A stretch of DNA of 52,988 nt from JAYPUG01 sp038117265 (GTDB lineage Bacteria; Pseudomonadota; Alphaproteobacteria; UBA6615). Shown one piece after another: positions 22,966-31,192 of this stretch. The position numbers and the translations under genes were made by a program. The number at the start of each line of letters is the position of its first letter. Position 1 is the stretch's first letter. The stretch lies in the NCBI GenBank assembly GCA_038117265.1, contig JAYOFO010000009.1, positions 1 through 52,988 on the forward strand, read 5' to 3'. Under the pieces are notes generated by a model that saw only the letters and a program-made list of their open reading frames with translations, was not told where the DNA came from and did no database searches.

Positions 22966-25900
22966 TCAGCTACACCCGCTGGTGCCCCCGCAGGTGTCGC
23001 ATTTCAGACATGTTCCGTTCCTCACAAGCGTGAAGTTGCCGCACTCGGTGCACGCATCGCCCTCGTAGCCGCTCAGGCGGGCCTGGCGGATGCGCATCGA
23101 GCGTTCTTCCTGGACCACGTATTCCAGATCGAGCTGCTGGCCCGACGGGGTCGCGATCGGCGTGATCACCGTCTCGATTTCCCCGGTCGTGGGCATGCCG
23201 TCGGTTCCCGTCGCTTCGGGGACTCGCTCGACCGGCGCGAGCTCCTGGCGGCCGCCCTCGATCACCGACAGCGTGCTCTTGCGCACATAGCCGGTGCTGA
23301 CCACGGATTCCGTCAGGGCGGGCCGCGGCGGCAGGCCGTCTTCGGACTGGCCGCGGCCCATCGTGTCGGGCTCCAAATCGTCGATCTCGACATGGGCGAG
23401 GTCGTTGCGGCCGAGATAGCTGATCGCGAGCTCGCGGAAGATGTAGTCGAGGATCGAGCTCGCCATCTTGATCGTGTCGTTGCCCTCGACCGGGCCCGAA
23501 GGCTCGAACCGGGTGAAGGTGTAGGCGTCGACGAACTCCTCCAGCGGCACGCCGTACTGCAGGCCGATCGAGACCGCGATCGCGAAGTTGTTCATCAGCG
23601 AGCGGAAGGCCGCGCCCTCCTTGTGCATGTCGAGGAACACCTCGCCCAGCGAGCCGTCGTCGTACTCGCCGGTGCGGATATAGACCTTGTGCCCGCCGAC
23701 GACCGCCTTCTGGGTGTAGCCCTTGCGGCGGTGCGGCAGCTTGTCCCGCCCGACGGCCTGCTCGACCACGCGTTCGACGATCCGCTCGGCGACGATCTCG
23801 GCCCGCTGGCCGGTCGGCGCCTCGAAGATCTCCTCGATCATGTCGTCGGCCTCGTCGGCGTCGTCCGCCAGGATCTGCGACTGCAGCGGCTGGCTGAGCT
23901 TCGAGCCGTCGCGGTACAGGGCGTTCGCCTTGACCCCCAGTTTCCACGAAAGCATGTAGGCCTCGGCGCACTCCGCGACGGTCGCCCGGTTGGGCATGTT
24001 GATCGTCTTGGAAATCGCGCCCGAAATGAAGGGTTGCGCCGCCGCCATCATGCGGATGTGGCTCTCGACCGAGAGGAAGCGCTTGCCGATCTGTCCGCAC
24101 GGGTTGGCGCAGTCGAAGATCGGAAGATGCGCGTCCTTGAGGTGCGGTGCGCCTTCCAGTGTCATTGCCCCGCAGACATGAACATTCGCCGCGGAAATCT
24201 GGTCGTCGGTGAACCCGAGCGCCGCGAGCATGTCGAACGCGATGTCGTCGATCTGTGCTGCCGCGAGGCCCAGCATCTCGGTGCAGAACGTCTCCCCGAG
24301 GCTCCACTTGTTGAAGGCGAAGCGGATGTCGAACGCGGTGGCGAGGCCTTCCTCGACGGCCGCGATCTGCTTCTCGCCGAAGCCCTTCTCGGCGAGGCTG
24401 GCGTGGTTGATGTGCGGCGCATCGGCCAGCGAGCCGTGGCCCACGGCATAGTCCGCGATCTCGCCGATCTGCTTGGGCGTATAGCCGAGCCCGGCGAGCG
24501 CCTGCGGGACCATGCGGTTGATGATCTTGAAGTAGCCGCCGCCGGCGAGCTTCTTGAACTTCACCAGGGCGAAGTCGGGCTCGATCCCGGTCGTGTCGCA
24601 ATCCATCACCAGCCCGATGGTGCCGGTCGGTGCGATGACCGAGACCTGGGCATTGCGATAGCCGTGCTTCTCGCCCAGTTCCAGCGCGTGGTCCCACGCC
24701 GCTTTTGCCGCCATCGACAGCGCGCCGTCCGGGCAGTTGGCATGGTCGAGCGGCACCGGCGCGGTGTTCAGCGCCTCGTATCCGCCCGTCTCGCCATGCG
24801 CCGCCCGGCGATGGTTGCGCATCACCCGAAGCATCGCCTCGGCATTCTTTGCGTGGCCGGGGAACGCGCCCAGCTGCTCGGCCATCTCGGCCGAGGTGGC
24901 GTAGCAGGTGCCGGTCATCAGCGCCGAGATGGCGGCGCACAGCGCGCGACCCTCGTCGCTGTCATAGGACAGGCCCGAGGCCATCAGCAGGCCGCCGATG
25001 TTGGCGTAGCCGAGGCCCAGGGTCCGGAACTCGTAGCTCAGCCGCGCGATCGCCTTGGACGGGAACTGCGCCATCAGGACCGAGATTTCGAGCGTGATCG
25101 TCCACAGCCGGACGGCGTGGGTGAATTTCTCGACGTCGAAGCTGCCGTCGTCCCGGCGGAACTGCATCAGGTTGAGCGAGGCCAGGTTGCACGCCGTGTC
25201 GTCGAGGAACATGTACTCCGAACACGGGTTCGAGGCGTTGATCCGGCCCGATTCCGGGCAGGTGTGCCAGTCGTTGATCGTGGTGTCGTACTGAATACCC
25301 GGGTCGGCGCACGACCAGGCCGCCTGCGAGATGCGGTCCCACAGGCTGCGCGCGTCGATAGTCTTCGCGATCTCGCCATCGATGCGCCGGCGCAGCTCCC
25401 AGGTGCCGCCCTCGACCACCGCCTTGAGGAAATCGTCGGTGACGCGCACCGAGTTGTTCGAATTCTGGCCCGAGACGGTCCGGTACGCTTCGGAATCCCA
25501 GTCCGTGTCGTAGGTCGGAAAATCGATCTCGGTGAAGCCCTGGCGCGCGAACTGGATGACCCGCTGGATGTAGTTGTCGGCCACCATGGCCTTGCGGGCC
25601 GCGCGGATCGCGCGCTTCAGCGCCGGGTTCTCGGCCGGTTCGAACCGCTCGTCGCCGGCGGGCGCGTCCTCGCCATGGCACGCCGCCATGATCTCGCGCA
25701 GATGGGCCTGGCAGAGCTTCGAGCCGGTGACGAGCGCCGCCACCTTCTGTTCCTCGAGGACCTTCCAGTCGATGTAGGCCTCGATGTCGGGATGGTCGAC
25801 GTCGACGACCACCATCTTGGCAGCGCGGCGCGTCGTCCCGCCCGACTTGATCGCGCCGGCCGCCCGGTCGCCGATCTTCAGGAAGCTCATCAGGCCCGAG

Positions 25901-26652
25901 GACTTGCCGCCGCCCGACAGGGGCTCGTTCTCGCCTCGGATGGCCGAGAAGTTCGAACCGGTGCCCGACCCGTACTTGAACAGCCGCGCCTCGCGGGTCC
26001 ACAGGTCCATGATGCCGCCGTCGTTCACCAGATCGTCGGAGACGGACTGGATGAAGCAGGCATGCGGCTGCGGATGCTCGTAGGCGCTCTTCGACTTGGT
26101 CAGCCGGCCGGTCCGGAAGTCGACATAGTGGTGGCCCTGGCCGGGGCCGTCGATGCCGTAGGCCCAGTGAAGGCCGGTGTTGAACCATTGCGGGCTGTTC
26201 GGCGCGGCCATCTGGCGGGCCAGCATGTAGCGCATCTCGTCGTAATAGGCGGACGCGTCCTCCGCGCTGTCGAAGTAGCCGCCCTTCCAGCCCCAGTAGG
26301 CCCAGGTCCCGGCCAGCCGGTCGAACACCTGGCGGGCGTCCGTCTCGCCGACGGTCTGCCGGTCCTTGGCCAGGCGCTTGCTCTTTGCCTCGTCGGCGAC
26401 GTGGCGCCACAGAATCTCGGGGACGTCGTCCTCGCGCAGCTTCTTCAGACGCGCCGGCACACCGGCCTTGCGGAAGTATTTCTGCGCCAGAATATCGCAC
26501 GCGACCTGGCTCCAGGCCGCCGGCACGACGATGTCGGCGGCGGCAAACACCACCGAACCGTCGGGGTTCCGGATTTCACTCGAAGTCGTGCGGAATTCGA
26601 TGTCCGCGTATGGGCTGGCGCCTTCAACCGTAAAGCGGCGTTCGATCCGCAT
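22966..26652 (-). CDS. nrdJ: adenosylcobalamin-dependent (class II) ribonucleotide reductase
   Basis: A 1228-residue class II reductase that makes deoxyribonucleotides by a B12-derived radical and works with or without oxygen. Visible motifs include 'SPQWFNTGLHWAYG', 'GSGTGSNFSAIRGENEPLSG', 'ASNPCSEYMFLDDTACNLAS', 'QNSNNSVRVTDDFLKAV' and 'APTGTIGLVMDCDTTGIEPD'. The C-terminal 'VGGHKVYIRTGEYDDGSLGE' and 'AVSIGLQYGVPLEEFV' belong to the long alphaproteobacterial NrdJ type. The extreme C-terminus is Cys-rich (CTEC, CLKCDTC, then GCS), probably a zinc ribbon plus the mobile reductant. It is monocistronic, with its own leader hairpin upstream and a terminator downstream. No nrdAB or nrdDG is in the window. 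Confidence 0.96.
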   Translation of the reverse strand: MRIERRFTVEGASPYADIEFRTTSSEIRNPDGSVVFAAADIVVPAAWSQVACDILAQKYFRKAGVPARLKKLREDDVPEILWRHVADEAKSKRLAKDRQTVGETDARQVFDRLAGTWAYWGWKGGYFDSAEDASAYYDEMRYMLARQMAAPNSPQWFNTGLHWAYGIDGPGQGHHYVDFRTGRLTKSKSAYEHPQPHACFIQSVSDDLVNDGGIMDLWTREARLFKYGSGTGSNFSAIRGENEPLSGGGKSSGLMSFLKIGDRAAGAIKSGGTTRRAAKMVVVDVDHPDIEAYIDWKVLEEQKVAALVTGSKLCQAHLREIMAACHGEDAPAGDERFEPAENPALKRAIRAARKAMVADNYIQRVIQFARQGFTEIDFPTYDTDWDSEAYRTVSGQNSNNSVRVTDDFLKAVVEGGTWELRRRIDGEIAKTIDARSLWDRISQAAWSCADPGIQYDTTINDWHTCPESGRINASNPCSEYMFLDDTACNLASLNLMQFRRDDGSFDVEKFTHAVRLWTITLEISVLMAQFPSKAIARLSYEFRTLGLGYANIGGLLMASGLSYDSDEGRALCAAISALMTGTCYATSAEMAEQLGAFPGHAKNAEAMLRVMRNHRRAAHGETGGYEALNTAPVPLDHANCPDGALSMAAKAAWDHALELGEKHGYRNAQVSVIAPTGTIGLVMDCDTTGIEPDFALVKFKKLAGGGYFKIINRMVPQALAGLGYTPKQIGEIADYAVGHGSLADAPHINHASLAEKGFGEKQIAAVEEGLATAFDIRFAFNKWSLGETFCTEMLGLAAAQIDDIAFDMLAALGFTDDQISAANVHVCGAMTLEGAPHLKDAHLPIFDCANPCGQIGKRFLSVESHIRMMAAAQPFISGAISKTINMPNRATVAECAEAYMLSWKLGVKANALYRDGSKLSQPLQSQILADDADEADDMIEEIFEAPTGQRAEIVAERIVERVVEQAVGRDKLPHRRKGYTQKAVVGGHKVYIRTGEYDDGSLGEVFLDMHKEGAAFRSLMNNFAIAVSIGLQYGVPLEEFVDAYTFTRFEPSGPVEGNDTIKMASSILDYIFRELAISYLGRNDLAHVEIDDLEPDTMGRGQSEDGLPPRPALTESVVSTGYVRKSTLSVIEGGRQELAPVERVPEATGTDGMPTTGEIETVITPIATPSGQQLDLEYVVQEERSMRIRQARLSGYEGDACTECGNFTLVRNGTCLKCDTCGGTSGCS

Positions 26653-27002
26653 CTAACCCCCCAAACCGGCGCAACCGATTGCGCCAACAAAAAAAGACAC
26701 TGAGCCAGGGTGACCGCAGACGTTTCGGTGATATCTCGCCGGGTTGCAGCCCCCGCCGAGTCGGTGCCTCGATTGCGACGAATTCGCACCAAAAACACCA
26801 AATCTCGGTAATCTAGAACGCTAAACCACAAGATGTTTGCGTCGCAACCACATTTTGGGGGAAGTGCGTGATTTAACGCTATATTATGTACTTCAGACGT
26901 TGGTTGCGGATCGCCGTCCCGCGGACGATGGCTCTGGACCCGGGGCGCGCCGGGGTGCCATATTCCGCGCCGACGCCTGAGACAGAGGGGATTTCGCCGT
27001 TC
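26653..27002. other. 350-bp divergent intergenic region (nrdJ / complex I subunit)
   Basis: No gene is supported. On the nrdJ side there are a GGGGGG ribosome-site region, a hairpin (26668-26685) and a seven-A tract (26689-26695 region). Near 26870-26890 an AT-rich 'TTAACGCTATATTATG' could hold a -10 element for the plus-strand gene, but no good -35 was found. No cobalamin-box or NrdR-type repeat was found by eye. Confidence 0.5.
26668..26685 (-). promoter_or_regulatory. hairpin in the nrdJ leader, next to the ribosome site
   Basis: GGCGCAA (26668-26674) and TTGCGCC (26679-26685) are perfect 7-bp arms with a 4-nt loop. On the nrdJ mRNA the hairpin sits after a U-rich stretch and ends about 15 nt before the start codon, just 5' of the GGGGGG ribosome site. 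It might modulate translation initiation or mRNA stability. It lacks a trailing T-run in either direction and so is not a terminator. Confidence 0.4.
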
Positions 27003-27356
27003 ATGGCTACGCTGGGCACGCTTCTCAAGACGATGGTCGCGGGTGAACTCGTGGGGACCGACAAATTCGGCAACCGGTATTACCGGGGCCGCGGCCGCGC
27101 CGGTTACAACCGCGATCGCCGCTGGGTGGTCTACAAGGGCCGGCCCGAAGCGAGCAAGGTGCCGCCCGAGTGGCATTCGTGGCTCCACCACATGACCGAT
27201 GCGCCGCTCGACGAGGCGCAGCGCCATCCCTGGCAGCAGGAGCATGTGCCCAACCTGACGGGAACCCGCGCGGCCTATCATCCGCCCGGCAGCGTGTTGC
27301 GCGGCGGCAAGCGCAAGCGCGGAACGGGCGACTACGAGCCCTGGACGCCGCAATAG
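27003..27356 (+). CDS. NADH:ubiquinone oxidoreductase accessory subunit, NDUFA12 family
   Basis: A 117-residue homolog of the mitochondrial complex I subunit NDUFA12/B17.2. The family signature is clear: 'LVGTDKFGNRYYRGRG' (G-T-D-x-x-G-N-x-Y-Y), 'RRWVVYKGRPEASKVPPEWHSWLHH' and a C-terminal 'AYHPPGSVLRGG'. It is an accessory subunit on the matrix/cytoplasmic arm and is restricted to alphaproteobacteria and mitochondria. The ATG at 27003 gives the usual N-terminus ('TLLKTMVAGEL'); the frame is open upstream without similarity. It lies 48 bp before the first mlaD-like gene, an arrangement I recall as common in alphaproteobacteria. Confidence 0.92.
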   Translation: MATLGTLLKTMVAGELVGTDKFGNRYYRGRGRAGYNRDRRWVVYKGRPEASKVPPEWHSWLHHMTDAPLDEAQRHPWQQEHVPNLTGTRAAYHPPGSVLRGGKRKRGTGDYEPWTPQ

Positions 27357-27404
27357 CGGCAACGACAGCGCGCAACCACCACCGCAAGCGATGAGCGCTC
27401 TATC

Positions 27405-27890
27405 ATGACCAAGGCCGCGCGTCGCGAACTGCGCAGCATCACCACCGGTGTCGTCGTGACCCTGGTGATCCTCGCGGTCCTCGGAATCGTCTTCGGATCG
27501 TCGAACGGCGTCGGCGGATCGAGCTACCGGGTGTTCGCCAACTTCAACAAGACCGACGGTCTCGATGTCGGCAGTCCGGTCTGGGCGGCGGGTGTGCCCG
27601 TGGGCCAGGTCGAGGCGTTGGAACTGACCGAGAATTTCAAGGTCCGGGCGGTCTTGCGCATCGAGGGCGGCGTCGAACTCGATTCCGAGGCCTCCGCGGC
27701 GATCGTGACCGATGGCATATTCGGTTCCAAGCTGGTGCGGGTCGACATCGGCGGCGGCGAGAAGCTGATCGCGGATGGCGGCAGCATCGCCTTCACCGAG
27801 GATGCCGTCGTCCTGGACGACCTCATGGCCCTGATCGTGTCGCGCGCACGCGCCAAGCAGGACGCCGGAAAGATGGAGAGTGCGCAATGA
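27405..27890 (+). CDS. MlaD/MCE-domain protein 1
   Basis: A 161-residue protein with one N-terminal membrane helix (about 12-31, 'TTGVVVTLVILAVLGIVFG') and a single MCE domain ('YRVFANFNKTDGLDVGSPVWAAGVPVGQV', 'AAIVTDGIFGSKLVRVDIGGG'). MCE proteins form hexameric rings that pass phospholipids between inner and outer membranes with an MlaFE-type ABC transporter. The stop overlaps the second MCE gene start (ATGA). The transporter genes mlaE and mlaF are not adjacent. Confidence 0.88.
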   Translation: MTKAARRELRSITTGVVVTLVILAVLGIVFGSSNGVGGSSYRVFANFNKTDGLDVGSPVWAAGVPVGQVEALELTENFKVRAVLRIEGGVELDSEASAAIVTDGIFGSKLVRVDIGGGEKLIADGGSIAFTEDAVVLDDLMALIVSRARAKQDAGKMESAQ

Positions 27891-28336
27891 AACGCGGTGC
27901 CGTTGAAACGATCCTCGGGGCGATCGTGCTGCTCGTTGCGGTCGCGTTCGTGGTGATGGCGTCGAGCGCCATCGATATCGAGTCCAATGGCGGTTATCGC
28001 CTGTCGGCGCGGTTCCTCAAGGTCGGCGGCCTCGAGCGCGGATCGGACGTGCGGATTTCCGGCGTCAAGGTGGGGTCCGTCGTCGAACGTTCGCTCGACC
28101 CCGTCACCTTCGAAGCGGTGGTAACCTTTACGGTGCGCGACGACATCCGCCTGCCCGCCGACACCGAGGCCGGCATCACCGGCGAAGGGCTGCTCGGCGG
28201 CAAGTATCTGCGGCTATTCCCCGGCAAGGCCGCCGAGATCCTCGATCCGGACTCCCAGATCGCACGGACGCGCGACTTCCAGGCGCTGGAAGACACCGTG
28301 TCCGAGATCATCTTCCTCGCGACCGAGGGCGGTTGA
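27887..28336 (+). CDS. mlaD: MlaD/MCE-domain protein 2
   Basis: A 149-residue protein with a membrane helix (about 7-27) and an MCE domain closer to canonical MlaD: 'YRLSARFLKVGGLERGSDVRISGVKVGSV' and 'AGITGEGLLGGKYLRLFPG'. The short C-terminal helix 'FQALEDTVSEIIFLAT' matches MlaD. The upstream protein keeps the fold but differs at many positions, for example 'GVPVGQV' for 'GVKVGSV', so the two may form mixed rings or distinct ones. It is translationally coupled upstream (ATGA) and abuts the DUF2155 gene downstream. Confidence 0.9.
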   Translation: MKRGAVETILGAIVLLVAVAFVVMASSAIDIESNGGYRLSARFLKVGGLERGSDVRISGVKVGSVVERSLDPVTFEAVVTFTVRDDIRLPADTEAGITGEGLLGGKYLRLFPGKAAEILDPDSQIARTRDFQALEDTVSEIIFLATEGG

Positions 28337-28344
28337 CCGCGCCG

Positions 28345-28779
28345 ATGCGCACGTTCTTTCACGCGTTCGTGCTGGCAGGCGCCGTCCTGTGTGTGGCAGC
28401 CGCGGGCGCGGACGCCCAGACGCGCGGGCGCGGCGATGCGCCGCCGGGGCCGGAGACCTACGGGGCCGTGCTGCAGGGGCTGGACAAGGTCACGGCCCGG
28501 ATATCGACCTTCGAGTCGCCCTTCGACGCGCCCGTACGCTTCGGATCGCTGCTGATCCGCGTGCGGGCGTGCCACAAGACCCCCCCGACCGAGGCGCCCG
28601 AAAGCACGGCCTTCCTCGAGATCGACGAGATGTTCGAAAATGCCGCGCGACGCGGCCTGTTCGCCGGATGGATGTTCGCGTCGAGCCCCGCCGTCTCGGC
28701 GCTCGAGCATCCGGTCTACGATGTCTGGGTCGTGGACTGCATGAAGGCCGCGAACTCGTCGTCCGACAGATCGGGCTGA
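28345..28779 (+). CDS. DUF2155 domain-containing exported protein
   Basis: A 144-residue protein with a Sec signal peptide ('MRTFFHAFVLAGAVLCVAAAGADA'). It contains the DUF2155 core: 'ITARISTFESPFDAPVRFGSLLIRVRACHKTPPTEAPEST-like' segments with Cys, then 'LFAGWMFASSPAVSALEHPVYDVWVVDC'. The pattern of an early Cys and a late 'VWVVDC' suggests a periplasmic disulfide. Function is unknown, but the family accompanies NDUFA12-like and aat genes in alphaproteobacteria as I recall. An in-frame TTG at 28333 overlapping the mlaD stop is an alternative start. The last 64 bp overlap the 3' end of the opposing aat gene. Confidence 0.85.
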   Translation: MRTFFHAFVLAGAVLCVAAAGADAQTRGRGDAPPGPETYGAVLQGLDKVTARISTFESPFDAPVRFGSLLIRVRACHKTPPTEAPESTAFLEIDEMFENAARRGLFAGWMFASSPAVSALEHPVYDVWVVDCMKAANSSSDRSG

Positions 28780-29366
28780 AACTCGGCATCGACCTTCAGC
28801 GCCGCGGCGAGCCGGGACTTGTATTCGGCCCGCGCGATCTCGATCGCGCCGAACTGGCGCAGGTGATCGGTCACGAACTGGCTGTCGAGCAGAACGAAAC
28901 CGCCCTTCCGCAGCCGTGCCGCGAGATGGCAGAGCGCCACCTTGCTGGCGTCGCGGACCCGCGAGAACATGCTTTCGCCGAAGAACGCGCCGCCCAGCGA
29001 TGCGCCGTACAGGCCGCCGACGAGTTCGCCCTCGGCCCAGCACTCGACCGAATGGGCGAAGCCGAGATCGTGAAGCGCGAGGTAGAGCCGCTCGATCTCG
29101 TCGTTGATCCAGGTTTCGCTGCGTGCGCCCTGGGGCTCGGCACAGCCCCTGATCGTGCCGAGGAAATCGCCGTTGCAGCGAATCTCGAAGGGGGCGTTGC
29201 GCAGCGTCTTGCGCAGGCGCCGCGGGATGTGGAACGCCTCGAGCGGCAGAATCCCGCGAATGTCGGGGTCGATCCAGTACAGGTCGGGGTCGTGACGGCT
29301 CTCGGCCATCGGGAAGATTCCGCTGGCGTAGGCCCCGAGGAGAAGTTGCGGTGTCAGGCCAGCCAT
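28716..29366 (-). CDS. aat: leucyl/phenylalanyl-tRNA-protein transferase
   Basis: A 216-residue enzyme that adds Leu or Phe from aminoacyl-tRNA to proteins with N-terminal Lys or Arg, creating primary N-degrons read by ClpS. Signature segments: 'LLGAYASGIFPMAES', 'YWIDPDIRGILPLEAFHIPRRLRK', 'ETWINDEIERLYLALHDLGFAHSVECW', 'LVGGLYGASLGGAFFGESMFSR' and 'VLLDSQFVTDHLRQFGA'. The ATG at 29366 leaves 10 bp after the accC stop; a longer start (29429) would overlap accC. It is the last gene of aroQ-accB-accC-aat. Its final 64 bp run antisense through the DUF2155 coding end. Confidence 0.95.
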   Translation of the reverse strand: MAGLTPQLLLGAYASGIFPMAESRHDPDLYWIDPDIRGILPLEAFHIPRRLRKTLRNAPFEIRCNGDFLGTIRGCAEPQGARSETWINDEIERLYLALHDLGFAHSVECWAEGELVGGLYGASLGGAFFGESMFSRVRDASKVALCHLAARLRKGGFVLLDSQFVTDHLRQFGAIEIARAEYKSRLAAALKVDAEFQPDLSDDEFAAFMQSTTQTS

Positions 29367-29376
29367 CGATCGCGCT

Positions 29377-30717
29377 CTACGGCTTTGCGACGAAGCGTTC
29401 CAGCCAATGGATATCATACTCGCCCGCAACGAAGGAGGGATCGGTCGCCAGGCGCTGGTGCAGCGGGATCGTCGTCGAGATGCCGCTGACGGCCATCTCG
29501 TCGAGCGCGCGCCGCAACCGCATCAGGGCCTCGCCGCGCGTGCGGCCGTGGACAATCAGCTTGGCGACCAGGCTGTCGTAGTAGGGCGGGATCCTGTAGC
29601 CGGCATAGAGTGCGGAATCGACCCGCACGCCAAGGCCGCCCGGGGCGTGGAACTCCGAGACGAGACCGGGCGAGGGAGCGAAGCTGACGGGGTCCTCGGC
29701 GTTGATGCGGCACTCGATCGCGTGCCCCTCGATGCGGATGTCGCCCTGCCGGATCGACAATGGCTCGCCCGCCGCGATGCGGATCATCTCGGCGACGATG
29801 TCGATGTCGCAGATCATCTCGGTGATCGGGTGCTCGACCTGGACGCGCGTGTTCATCTCGATGAAGAAGAACTCGCCATTCTCGTAGAGGAATTCGAAGG
29901 TGCCCGCGCTGGCGTAGCCCAGCCGCGCGGCGGCATCGGCGCACACGGCCCCGATCCGTTGCCGCGTCGCGTCGTCGAGGACGGGGCAGGGCGCTTCCTC
30001 GAGCACCTTCTGGTGCTTGCGCTGCAGCGAGCAATCGCGCTCGAACAGGTGCACGGCATTGCCCTGGCCGTCGCCGATCACCTGCACCTCCACATGGCGC
30101 GGCTTGGACAGGTATTTCTCGATATAGACTGCGTCGTTGCCGAACGCCGCCTTCGCCTCGGCGCGCGCCATCGAGAAGGCGGATGCGACATCCTCTGCGC
30201 GTTCGACGACCTTCATGCCGCGACCGCCGCCGCCGGCCGCCGCCTTGACGATAACCGGGTAACCGATCTCCCCGGCGATCGCGACCGCGTCGGCCTCGCT
30301 CTCGACGGCGCCGTCCGACCCCGGCACCACGGGTACGCCGGCCGCGCGCATGGCGTCCTTGGCGGCAACCTTGTCGCCCATCGTCGCGATCAGGTCGGAA
30401 GAGGGGCCGATGAAGGCGAATCCGTGTTCCTCGACGATGCGCGCGAAGTTCGCATTCTCCGACAGGAAGCCGTAGCCGGGATGGATGGCGTCCGCGTCGG
30501 TCACGGTGGCGGCCGATAGGATCGCGGGAATATTGAGGTAGCTGTCTGCCGCCGGCGGCGGGCCGATGCACACGCTCTCGTCGGCCAGGCGCACATGCAT
30601 CGCGTAGGAGTCGGCCGTCGAGTGGACCGCGACGGTCGAGATTCCCATTTCCTTGCATGCGCGGTGAATTCGCAGCGCGATCTCGCCACGGTTGGCGATG
30701 AGGACTTTCTTGAACAT
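29377..30717 (-). CDS. accC: acetyl-CoA carboxylase, biotin carboxylase subunit
   Basis: A 446-residue ATP-grasp enzyme that carboxylates biotin on AccB, the first half of malonyl-CoA synthesis. Features: N-terminal 'FKKVLIANRGEIALRIHRACKEMG', the glycine-rich ATP loop 'AAAGGGGRGMKVV', 'HQKVLEEAPCP' and 'EMNTRVQVEHPITEMI' with the catalytic Glu/Arg. A C-terminal 'YYDSLVAKLIVHGRTR' follows. The length is normal. The ATG at 30717 was chosen over an upstream ATG (30813), which would overlap accB. It follows accB by 16 bp. Confidence 0.97.
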   Translation of the reverse strand: MFKKVLIANRGEIALRIHRACKEMGISTVAVHSTADSYAMHVRLADESVCIGPPPAADSYLNIPAILSAATVTDADAIHPGYGFLSENANFARIVEEHGFAFIGPSSDLIATMGDKVAAKDAMRAAGVPVVPGSDGAVESEADAVAIAGEIGYPVIVKAAAGGGGRGMKVVERAEDVASAFSMARAEAKAAFGNDAVYIEKYLSKPRHVEVQVIGDGQGNAVHLFERDCSLQRKHQKVLEEAPCPVLDDATRQRIGAVCADAAARLGYASAGTFEFLYENGEFFFIEMNTRVQVEHPITEMICDIDIVAEMIRIAAGEPLSIRQGDIRIEGHAIECRINAEDPVSFAPSPGLVSEFHAPGGLGVRVDSALYAGYRIPPYYDSLVAKLIVHGRTRGEALMRLRRALDEMAVSGISTTIPLHQRLATDPSFVAGEYDIHWLERFVAKP

Positions 30718-30733
30718 GGGGGCGCCCGCCCGC

Positions 30734-31189
30734 CTATTCGACGATGGCGAGCACTTCGCCGAACTCGACCGGCTGGCCACTGGCCACGGAGATGCTGCGC
30801 ACGACCCCTGCACGCGGCGCCTTCACCTCGTTGAAGGTTTTCATCGCCTCGATCAGCATCAGGGTCTGGCCCTCGCTGACCCTGTCGCCCGCCCGCGCGA
30901 ACGGCGGTTCCTCGGGGGATGCGGCGAGATAGACCGTCCCGACCATCGGCGACGTTACGGCGCCGGGATGCGCGGACGCATCGCCCGCGGTGCCCTCGTT
31001 GGCCTGCGCCGCCGGTTGCGCGGCCAACGCTGCTGGAACCACGACCGGTGCGGGCGCCGCCTCGCCGGCGCGCGCGACGCGCACGCGCTTGCCGCCATCC
31101 TCGAATTCGATCTCGGTCAGTCCGGTTTCTTCGAGAAGGTCGGCGAGCTTGCGCACCAGGTCGGCGTCGATGTCGAAGGGATCTGCCAT
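30734..31189 (-). CDS. accB: acetyl-CoA carboxylase, biotin carboxyl carrier protein
   Basis: A 151-residue BCCP. The N-terminal part ('DADLVRKLADLLEETGLTEIEFEDGGKRVRVAR') is followed by an Ala/Pro linker (about 42-75) and the biotinyl domain (78-151). Lys117 in 'EAMKTFNEV' is the expected biotinylation site. The motif is a variant of the usual EAMKxMNxI, with Thr-Phe after Lys. The 'thumb'-type segment 'GTVYLAASPEEPPF' is present. It sits between aroQ (3 bp) and accC (16 bp), a classical arrangement in Proteobacteria. Confidence 0.95.
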   Translation of the reverse strand: MADPFDIDADLVRKLADLLEETGLTEIEFEDGGKRVRVARAGEAAPAPVVVPAALAAQPAAQANEGTAGDASAHPGAVTSPMVGTVYLAASPEEPPFARAGDRVSEGQTLMLIEAMKTFNEVKAPRAGVVRSISVASGQPVEFGEVLAIVE

Positions 31190-31192
31190 CGT

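Noticed and set aside
23392..26703. A very long open frame (1103 codons) on the strand opposite nrdJ
   Set aside because: It is a codon-bias shadow of nrdJ in GC-rich DNA. The translated sequence has no domain, no signal and an Arg/Leu/Asp-skewed composition.
26653..27002. Cobalamin riboswitch upstream of the B12-dependent nrdJ
   Set aside because: The conserved B12-box core (GCCACTG-type) was not found on either strand. Only a simple hairpin is present. A covariance-model search would be needed to rule it out fully.
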